10,860 nucleotides of DNA, taken from assembly GCA_900557045.1 (NCBI GenBank), contig USQY01000053.1, positions 1 through 10,860 on the forward strand, written 5' to 3'. The translations under genes and the position numbers were made by a program. Of the stretch, positions 5,084 to 10,860 are shown one piece after another; the first letter of the stretch is position 1, and each line of letters begins with the position of its first letter. Source of the stretch: an uncultured Clostridium sp. Its GTDB lineage: Bacteria > Bacillota > Clostridia > TANB77 > CAG-508. A model generated the notes under the pieces. The model ran no database searches. It saw only the letters and a list, made by a program, of their open reading frames with translations, and was not told the origin of the DNA.

Positions 5084-6505
5084 TCACACATTAACCTTAT
5101 TAATCCTTTCCAAACTTCTCTCCGCCAACTTTCCATACCTTTCCTTCTTATCTCTAATCTTAACCCCCAACTCCGGCAAAATACCAAAATTAGCATTCAT
5201 CGGCTGAAATTTACTATTCTCAGTTGAAATATATTTTGAAAGTGCACCAATAATCGTACATTCATCAAACATAATCTTACCAATATTATCCTCAACCACA
5301 CTACAATCACCACAATTACCACACTTGCAAATATCCTCATACCTCAAACAAGCATTAACTCCAGCCACCAACCCAGACGAAATAGACTCAACATACCCTT
5401 CAACACCAGTAATCTGTCCAGCAAAAAATATATTATTATTCTTCCTAAAATTATAGGTTTCATCCAACAACTCAGGAGAATTAATATATGTATTCCTATG
5501 CATCACACCATATTTCACAAAATCAGCATTTTCCAACCCTGGAATCATACTAAAAACTCTTTTTTGTTCTCCAAACTTAAGATTAGTTTGAAAACCAACA
5601 ATATTATAAATAGTTCCTTCTTTATTATCTTGCCTTAATTGAACCACTGCATATGGCCTAAAACCTGTTCGAGGATCTGTAAAACCAACCGGCTTTAAAG
5701 GTCCAAATCTCAATGTATCCAAACCTCTTTTAGCCATTACTTCTACAGGCATACACCCTTCAAAAATTTCTTTTTTCTCAAATTTATGTAATTCAACAAC
5801 TTCTGCATTCACCAATTCATTTACAAAATTTTCATATTCCTCTTTATTCATTGGAAGATTTATATAATCCGCTTCTTTCAATTTATTTACTCGTTTTCTC
5901 CATTCTTCTACTTCTTCATCTTTTCCTCTTTCCTGAGCATATCTATCTCCCCAAAAAGCAATATTCATATTTATAGAATCTTTTGAAACAATAGGAGCTG
6001 CTGCATCATAAAAATGTAAACCTTTATCACCTGTTAATTCAGAAATTTCTTTTGCCAAATCATCTGATGTTAATGGACCTGTTGCTATTATAACAATTCC
6101 ATTTTTAGCCATTTCATTTATATGTAACTCACCTATTCCACATTCCTTGTGGATAATTTCAATATTTTCATTTTTACTTAATACATCTGTTACCTTTTCT
6201 GAAAACTTTTCTCTATCCACAGCTAAAGCTTGTCCTGCTGGAACTGATGTTTCATCTGCTAATTTTATAAGTAATGAATCTAGCATCCTTAATTCTTCTT
6301 TTAACAAACCGCATGCATTTGTAAGTAAATTGGATTTAAAAGAATTACTGCATACAATTTCTGCTAAATTTTTGTTAGTATGTGCTGGTGAAAATTTTTC
6401 TGGTTTCATTTCATATAGCCTAACTTTTATTCCTCTTTTAGCTATTTGATATGCAGCCTCGCTTCCTGCTAAACCGCCACCTATTACCGTTATGTAATCA
6501 TTCAT
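5084..6505 (-). CDS. trmFO: tRNA (uracil-54-C5)-methyltransferase, folate/FAD-dependent
   Basis: TrmFO makes m5U54 in the T-loop of tRNA using methylene-tetrahydrofolate and FADH2. The dinucleotide-binding GGGLAGSEA motif is at residues 9-17. The two functional cysteines are recognisable: Cys52 (VCSNSFKSN) and Cys251 (EGCMPVEVMA), matching B. subtilis Cys53 and Cys226. GLDTLRFGPLKPVG, the FAGQITGVEGYVES segment near 361 and FQPMNANFG near 433 are also typical. At 473 residues it is about 38 longer than B. subtilis TrmFO (435). The excess lies in a charged segment (about 189-212) and a cysteine-rich one (about 388-412, C393-x-C-x2-C-x2-C401). The start has AGAGG 8-9 nt upstream. It begins 27 nt after the SNF2 gene, so they share an operon. 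The last third uses more G-ending codons than the rest. The stop is TGA. Confidence 0.96.
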   Translation of the reverse strand: MNDYITVIGGGLAGSEAAYQIAKRGIKVRLYEMKPEKFSPAHTNKNLAEIVCSNSFKSNLLTNACGLLKEELRMLDSLLIKLADETSVPAGQALAVDREKFSEKVTDVLSKNENIEIIHKECGIGELHINEMAKNGIVIIATGPLTSDDLAKEISELTGDKGLHFYDAAAPIVSKDSINMNIAFWGDRYAQERGKDEEVEEWRKRVNKLKEADYINLPMNKEEYENFVNELVNAEVVELHKFEKKEIFEGCMPVEVMAKRGLDTLRFGPLKPVGFTDPRTGFRPYAVVQLRQDNKEGTIYNIVGFQTNLKFGEQKRVFSMIPGLENADFVKYGVMHRNTYINSPELLDETYNFRKNNNIFFAGQITGVEGYVESISSGLVAGVNACLRYEDICKCGNCGDCSVVEDNIGKIMFDECTIIGALSKYISTENSKFQPMNANFGILPELGVKIRDKKERYGKLAERSLERINKVNV

Positions 6506-6532
6506 ATTTTACCTCTTTTATATTAATTATTA

Positions 6533-9500
6533 TTATTTAAATAAATTCATAATTTCATCTTTAGATAATTTACTTACAAAAGTTTCTTTTGTTGAAAGCA
6601 TATTATCTATAAGTTTAGCCTTTTTTTGTTGTAACTCATAAATTTTTTCTTCTATTGAATTTTTTGTAATCAACTTATATACTTGAACATTTTTCTTTTG
6701 TCCAATTCTATAAGTTCTATCAGTAGCCTGATTTTCAGCAGACAAATTCCACCATGGATCATAATGAATTACCATATCTGCACCAATTAAATTAAGACCT
6801 GTTCCACCTGCCTTTAATGAAATTAGGAAAACTTTTATATCTGGATTTTCATTAAATTCATCCACTAATTTTATTCTATCTCCAACTTTTGTTTGACCTG
6901 TCAATTTATAATATGTAATATTTTCTTTTTTCAATTCTTGTTCTATTATTTCAAACATAGTTGTATATCCCGAAAACAGTAGTATTTTGTGACCACTTTC
7001 TATTGCATCTTTTACTATTTGTATACATTGTTTTAATTTACTACTTTCCCCTTTATAATTTTCTATAAACAAACTTGGATGACAACATATTTGCCTTAAT
7101 CTCATTAATAATGATAAAATTTTGATTTGACTTTTTTCAAATCCATTTACAGAAATTTCTGTTTCTATTTCTTGTTTTACTTGTGCCATATATGACATAT
7201 AAATTTTTTGTTGTTCTTCTTCCATTTCATTATTTAAAATTGTTATGGTTTTATCTGGTAATTCTGTTAGAACATCTTCTTTAATTCTTCTTAAAATAAA
7301 TGGCTCTATTAACATTTTTAATTTTTTCATTGCAGATTGATCTTCATTTTTTACTATTGGTGTTTCATATAATTCTTTGAATTTCCTATAGCTGAATAGA
7401 TATCCTGGCATAACAAAATCGAATATTGACCATAACTCTGATAATGAATTTTCTATAGGTGTTCCTGTTAACGCAAATCTTGTTTCTGCATTTATTTCTT
7501 TTATTGCTTTAAAATTTTGTGTGTTATTGTTTTTTATGTATTGTGCTTCATCTGCAATTGCATATTTAAATTCATAATTTTTTTCTTTGTATATCTCTAT
7601 ATCTCTTTTTAAAATGTCATATGATTCTATTATTACATTATAATCATTTATTTTTTCTATTTTGTTTTTTCTTTCCTGTGCATTTCCATTAATTAATAAT
7701 ACTTTTAGTGAAGGTGCAAATTTTTTTATTTCATTAAACCAGTTTAAAGTTAGTGAACTTGGGCAAATTACTAAACTTGGTTTTAAACTTTCCATATCTC
7801 CCCAATTTTCCACATAAGATAAAATAACGCTAACTAATTGAATTGTTTTCCCAAGTCCCATATCATCTGCCAAAATTCCACCAAAGTTATATGAATCTAA
7901 AGTTTTTAACCATTTAAAACCTGTCTCTTGATAATTTCTTAAACTTGCATTTAATCCTTCTGGTAATTTTAGTTCTTCATCTATATTTTTATTATCAACC
8001 TTTTCAATTATATTTTTATAATTATCGTCTTTATTTATATTCTTTATATTAGAATTTTTTAAAAGTCTATCTAGATACATACTTCTGAAAATAGGTAATT
8101 TGATTTCACCTTTTTCTATTTCTTTAAAATCAATATCTAAATTTGTTTTTAAATTATCCAATAAATTCATTGTTTCATTTTCTTCTAAATTAATAAACTC
8201 TCCATTTTTCAATCTGTGAAACTTCTTTTTCAACCTATATTTATCCATAATTTCTTTTAATTCAGATAATTCAAAACCTAAACCTTCAAAATCCACTTCT
8301 AATAAATTGTTTTCAACTCGTACTCCTACATTAGATATTTTAGGTTGTTTTATTTGTTTTTGTTTAAACTCTTCTGTTGCCAAAACTTCAAATTTTTTCA
8401 TATATTGTTCTATTTCATTAGATAAAAAATTATATATTGCATCATCACTTGTTAAAATCAATCTTGAATTTGCTCTATCTAACATAAAACCTGTTTTTAT
8501 AAAAACATCTAAAATTTCAGATTCTTTTAAAACATCCCTTGCTATATTTACATTTTCTTCTTTTAATGGATTAAATTCATAATTATCATAGCAAAATTTG
8601 ATATCAGCTATTATGTAATTATTTTTATCATAATCTAAATATAATTTTACATACAATTCTTTAGGAATATACTTTTCTACTTCCTCTAAATTCAATTTAT
8701 CATATTTTAATGATTTCTTTACTTTAGGGAAAACAACAGAAAACAATGTACTTAATTCATCTTTTCTTAATTTAATTTCTGAAGTAAAATTCTTTCTATA
8801 CATTTTTAATAGTTTTAATGTAGTATTATCAAACTCTTTTGAACATCTATATATTTTCCCTTCATATTCAAAATAAACATAATCTTTTCCTTGAATTATG
8901 TTGTATTCGTATATATCTATATTAGGTACTATTTTACATTCATTATTATTTATTTCTTCTACATCAAATTTAATATCTGGCTCTTTGTCTATAAAATATG
9001 CATCATATTCTGAATAATCTCTTTGGATTGTTAAATATTTGTTTTTGAAAATTTCAAATAATTCATCAAAACCTGAATTTGAAACTGTTATATATCCATC
9101 ACTTAAATGTCTTCCATAATACCCATAATCATCTGCTGCTTGATTAGCATATTTTATAATTTCTGCATATTTCATTATGTAATTTAGAACAGGTATAGAA
9201 TCCTCATCAAAAAACTTTCTATCATGCACAAATTCTAATTTCAAGCCATATTTATAATTTTCACAATTTAGCATATGTTCATAAAATTCTGGTAAACTTT
9301 TTAATTTATATAATTGTTGTTCACCTATTTTGAATTCTAATTTTAAATTTGAATTATATTTATCTATTATTAGTTTTGGTAATATTTTTATATTTTTATT
9401 TTTTGAATTTGTAATATTATTCTCTGAATTTTGTGAGTGGTCATAATAAAATTCATTAACTAATTGTTGAAATAATTTGTAATCTTTTGAAGATTTTTTA

Positions 9501-9868
9501 TTCACATTAAGTAATGAATTAGATTCTACGTTTTCATTTGCCTGAACTCCAGTAAAAATTCTTATATATTCTGGATTATTATCAAACTCAACCATTGCAG
9601 CAACTATATGTTTACATGCTGCATAATTTTTTTGGTAATCTGGACATGTACATTTTAAATCTTCTAATTCGTTGTTTTGAACCTTTATATATACATCATA
9701 ATTATTTCCAGTTCCTTTTACTTTAGCTTTTAATTCAAAATTTTTATTATCTTCATATATTACTTTTGTAATGTTCACTCTTTTTTTTGCAACATATTCC
9801 ATTGCTTTTTCTTTTCTTGTTGTACCAGCATCATAGCACAAATCTTCTAAAAGTTCTGGATTTACCAT
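6533..9868 (-). CDS. SWIM zinc finger and SNF2-family DNA-dependent ATPase (helicase-like)
   Basis: SNF2 ATPases translocate on double-stranded DNA and remodel protein-DNA complexes; bacterial relatives such as RapA act on RNA polymerase. This 1111-residue protein has an N-terminal SWIM finger (C73-x-C75-x9-C85-x-H87) and a long middle region (about 120-630), probably the bacterial SNF2-associated domain. The ATPase core follows: LRNYQETGFKWL (643-654), Walker A DDMGLGKT (668-675), DEAQ (773-776) and TGTP (801-804). The C-terminal helicase lobe has LLFSGYTTM (963-971), AGGTGLNL (1020-1027) and QATDRTYRIGQ (1047-1057). All catalytic motifs are intact. The start is supported by AAGGGG 9 nt upstream. 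It has its own promoter and precedes trmFO by 27 nt. topA and trmFO are adjacent in many Firmicutes, so this gene looks like an insertion. Substrate unknown. Confidence 0.95.
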   Translation of the reverse strand: MVNPELLEDLCYDAGTTRKEKAMEYVAKKRVNITKVIYEDNKNFELKAKVKGTGNNYDVYIKVQNNELEDLKCTCPDYQKNYAACKHIVAAMVEFDNNPEYIRIFTGVQANENVESNSLLNVNKKSSKDYKLFQQLVNEFYYDHSQNSENNITNSKNKNIKILPKLIIDKYNSNLKLEFKIGEQQLYKLKSLPEFYEHMLNCENYKYGLKLEFVHDRKFFDEDSIPVLNYIMKYAEIIKYANQAADDYGYYGRHLSDGYITVSNSGFDELFEIFKNKYLTIQRDYSEYDAYFIDKEPDIKFDVEEINNNECKIVPNIDIYEYNIIQGKDYVYFEYEGKIYRCSKEFDNTTLKLLKMYRKNFTSEIKLRKDELSTLFSVVFPKVKKSLKYDKLNLEEVEKYIPKELYVKLYLDYDKNNYIIADIKFCYDNYEFNPLKEENVNIARDVLKESEILDVFIKTGFMLDRANSRLILTSDDAIYNFLSNEIEQYMKKFEVLATEEFKQKQIKQPKISNVGVRVENNLLEVDFEGLGFELSELKEIMDKYRLKKKFHRLKNGEFINLEENETMNLLDNLKTNLDIDFKEIEKGEIKLPIFRSMYLDRLLKNSNIKNINKDDNYKNIIEKVDNKNIDEELKLPEGLNASLRNYQETGFKWLKTLDSYNFGGILADDMGLGKTIQLVSVILSYVENWGDMESLKPSLVICPSSLTLNWFNEIKKFAPSLKVLLINGNAQERKNKIEKINDYNVIIESYDILKRDIEIYKEKNYEFKYAIADEAQYIKNNNTQNFKAIKEINAETRFALTGTPIENSLSELWSIFDFVMPGYLFSYRKFKELYETPIVKNEDQSAMKKLKMLIEPFILRRIKEDVLTELPDKTITILNNEMEEEQQKIYMSYMAQVKQEIETEISVNGFEKSQIKILSLLMRLRQICCHPSLFIENYKGESSKLKQCIQIVKDAIESGHKILLFSGYTTMFEIIEQELKKENITYYKLTGQTKVGDRIKLVDEFNENPDIKVFLISLKAGGTGLNLIGADMVIHYDPWWNLSAENQATDRTYRIGQKKNVQVYKLITKNSIEEKIYELQQKKAKLIDNMLSTKETFVSKLSKDEIMNLFK

Positions 9869-9908
9869 TTTATTTTTCCCCTTATTTTTTCAAAATTTAT
9901 AATATATT

Positions 9909-9937
9909 ATTATAATATATTTTCAGTTGTTTAGCAA
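9909..9937 (-). promoter_or_regulatory. Promoter of the SNF2-trmFO operon
   Basis: The minus strand has TTGCTA (9932-9937), a 17-bp spacer and TATAAT (9909-9914). The -10 lies inside a perfect hyphenated palindrome (arms of 10 bp, 9901-9910 and 9912-9921) made only of A and T. This could be an operator or simple low complexity. Transcription should start near 9902, about 34 nt before the ATG. Confidence 0.65.
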
Positions 9938-9981
9938 TAGCCGAAGAGGAATTTTTCATGGAATGTTTGACTCCTGAACAA

Positions 9982-10104
9982 TCAACCCCTGAATTTTTTA
10001 TATTCTAATTCATTTTGTTCACACCATTCAATTGCTATTTGTTTATATTTTTTATCTCTAAAATCATACCAGTCTCAATTATTCAGATACAATTTTAATA
10101 ACAT
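9982..10104 (-). pseudogene. Decayed C-terminal fragment resembling a UPF0158-type protein
   Basis: The 367-bp gap 9869-10235 has no intact gene. On the minus strand an open stretch of 30 codons (9982-10074) encodes DWYDFRDKKYKQIAIEWCEQ and 10 more residues before TGA. The composition is protein-like, and the pattern 'WY.FR...Y...AIEWC..N..EY' resembles, from memory, the C-terminus of the uncharacterised UPF0158 family. Directly upstream in the same frame, ATG at 10102-10104 gives 9 codons and then a TGA (10075-10077) just before Asp-Trp-Tyr. There is no ribosome binding site and nothing of the N-terminal part. The fragment lies after the topA terminator, so it is probably untranscribed. The rest of the gap holds the topA terminator and repeats and the SNF2 promoter. 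The family assignment is tentative. Confidence 0.45.
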
Positions 10105-10149
10105 AGTATCGTTAATAGTTATATGCACATTTTTATATATTTTATATGT

Positions 10150-10188
10150 AAAAAAGAATAAATTCGCAATAGAACTTATTCTTTTTTT
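10150..10188 (-). terminator. Intrinsic terminator of topA
   Basis: AAAAAAGAATAA (10150-10161) and TTATTCTTTTTT (10176-10187) form a 12-bp perfect stem. On the minus-strand RNA it continues through a G-U pair and three more pairs (GAA/UUC) to a 6-nt loop, 16 pairs in all, and ends in a U-run. On the plus strand the same position is a mismatch, so it is better in the topA direction, though both strands have T-tracts. Confidence 0.85.
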
Positions 10189-10194
10189 ACCCTT

Positions 10195-10250
10195 ATCTCG
10201 TACCTTTTTATTTCATGCTTTTTATTTTGTACTTTTTATTTTGTACTTTT
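10195..10250. repeat. Degenerate 14-nt tandem repeats across the topA stop codon
   Basis: Four units of 13-15 nt follow one another: 10195-10209, 10210-10223, 10224-10237 and 10238-10250. On the minus strand the best copies read AAAAAGTACAAAAT. The first copy (10238-10250) contains the last topA codons and its TAA stop; the other three lie beyond it and become more diverged. Slippage duplication at the 3' end of the gene is the likely origin. Confidence 0.7.
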
Positions 10251-10860
10251 CTTTTTTCTTCCTCTTTTTGTCTTAGTTTTTTCTACATCTACTGCCTCAT
10301 CTGGATTCCAAACTTCCCCTGTTTTAGGCTTATTCCATGATATATAACTACAACTATCAGGATTATTTTCACAAATATAAAATTTCTTTTTTCTTTTTGT
10401 TTGTTTTATTTGAACTTTCCCCCCGCAACAAGGGCAAGGAACATCTATAGTTTCTATAATAGGTTTTGCATTTTTGCATTCTGGGAAACCAGGACATGCT
10501 AAAAATTTACCATATCTACCATACTTATAAACCATCATTCTTCCACATTTATCACATGGAACATCTGAAACTTCATCAACTAAAACAACATGCTCTAATT
10601 CTTTTTCCACTCTTGCTAATTCTACTGAAAAAGGTCCATAAAATTCTTTTATTACATTCTTCCAATATTCTTTTCCTTCTGCTATTTCATCAAACTCTTC
10701 TTCTATTTTTGCTGTAAATTTCACATCTAGTATATCAGTAAAATTTTCTGTTAATAATTTATTAACTATTTTTCCTAATTCTGTTGGTGATAGTTGTTTT
10801 TTGTGTTTTTCTATATATCTTCTTTCTAATATTGTTGTAATTGTTGGTGAATATGTACTT
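10236..10860 (-). CDS. topA: DNA topoisomerase I, C-terminal part (runs off the right edge)
   Basis: Topoisomerase I relaxes negatively supercoiled DNA by passing strands through a single-strand break. The last 207 residues are visible; the active-site Tyr and TOPRIM domain lie outside the window. The first visible residues, STYSPTITTI, match the conserved STYAPTI segment. Next come LSPTELGKIVNKLL and DVKFTAKIEEEFDEIAEGK, both typical of the enzyme core. Two C-terminal zinc-finger repeats follow: C102-x2-C105-x16-C122-x5-C128, with GRYGKFLACPGFPEC, and C142-x2-C145...C163-x6-C170, ending SYISW (visible-residue numbering). The protein ends in a Lys-rich tail (TKTKRGRKKKSTK). A third cysteine motif, recalled for B. 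subtilis TopA, is absent. An internal GTG at 10724 is not a start, because homology continues upstream to the edge. Confidence 0.97.
   Translation of the reverse strand, partial: STYSPTITTILERRYIEKHKKQLSPTELGKIVNKLLTENFTDILDVKFTAKIEEEFDEIAEGKEYWKNVIKEFYGPFSVELARVEKELEHVVLVDEVSDVPCDKCGRMMVYKYGRYGKFLACPGFPECKNAKPIIETIDVPCPCCGGKVQIKQTKRKKKFYICENNPDSCSYISWNKPKTGEVWNPDEAVDVEKTKTKRGRKKKSTK

Noticed and set aside
9982..10104. TGA read as tryptophan, joining the two parts of the gene remnant
   Set aside because: trmFO ends at TGA at the expected length and tryptophan is encoded by TGG throughout, so the standard code applies.
1..10860. tRNA, rRNA, CRISPR arrays, phage or toxin-antitoxin genes
   Set aside because: None seen on either strand; the repeats present are inverted or short tandem repeats without spacer-repeat structure.

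Overview
The window is from a low-GC, AT-rich chromosome, most likely of an uncultured or host-associated Firmicutes/Bacillota lineage (Clostridia or Bacilli). The evidence is strong AGGAGG-type ribosome binding sites, sigma-A promoters with 17-bp spacers and TG-extended -10 boxes, the long Firmicutes form of ribosomal protein S12, a folate-dependent TrmFO, and the topA-trmFO and rimP-nusA-infB gene orders. TGA is used as a stop (trmFO), so the code is standard. Every convincing gene lies on the minus strand, so transcription runs from right to left.

Right end (about 9.9-10.86 kb): the 3' end of topA (DNA topoisomerase I), followed by degenerate 14-nt tandem repeats over its stop codon, a strong intrinsic terminator, and a short decayed fragment of what looks like a UPF0158-type gene. 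A promoter then drives a two-gene unit (about 5.08-9.9 kb): a 1111-residue SWIM/SNF2 ATPase and trmFO (tRNA m5U54 methyltransferase). topA and trmFO are neighbours in many Firmicutes, so the SNF2 gene looks inserted between them. TrmFO carries two extra segments, one holding a tight C-x-C-x2-C-x2-C cluster.

Middle (about 3.4-5.08 kb): downstream of trmFO is a 154-bp inverted-repeat element with 36/37-nt arms around a GC-richer 81-nt core. Next is a perfect-consensus promoter driving an unrecognised 447-residue Lys/Glu-rich coiled-coil protein.

Left part: a promoter and a large 5' hairpin precede rpsL-rpsG (S12, S7). Their 162-bp spacer can fold into structured RNA, and fusA/tuf do not follow. 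A further promoter drives rimP-nusA-infB, the transcription/translation factor operon, in a remodelled form. RimP is reduced to its N-terminal domain and its start codon is ambiguous because the Shine-Dalgarno overlaps the only ATG. YlxR is fused in frame to the C-terminus of NusA. ylxQ is absent, and infB starts 19 nt after the fusion gene and runs off the left edge.

The items most worth a second look are the NusA-YlxR fusion with the single-domain RimP, the cysteine cluster in TrmFO, the inverted-repeat element at 4893-5046, and the two structured RNA candidates in the rpsL-rpsG transcript.
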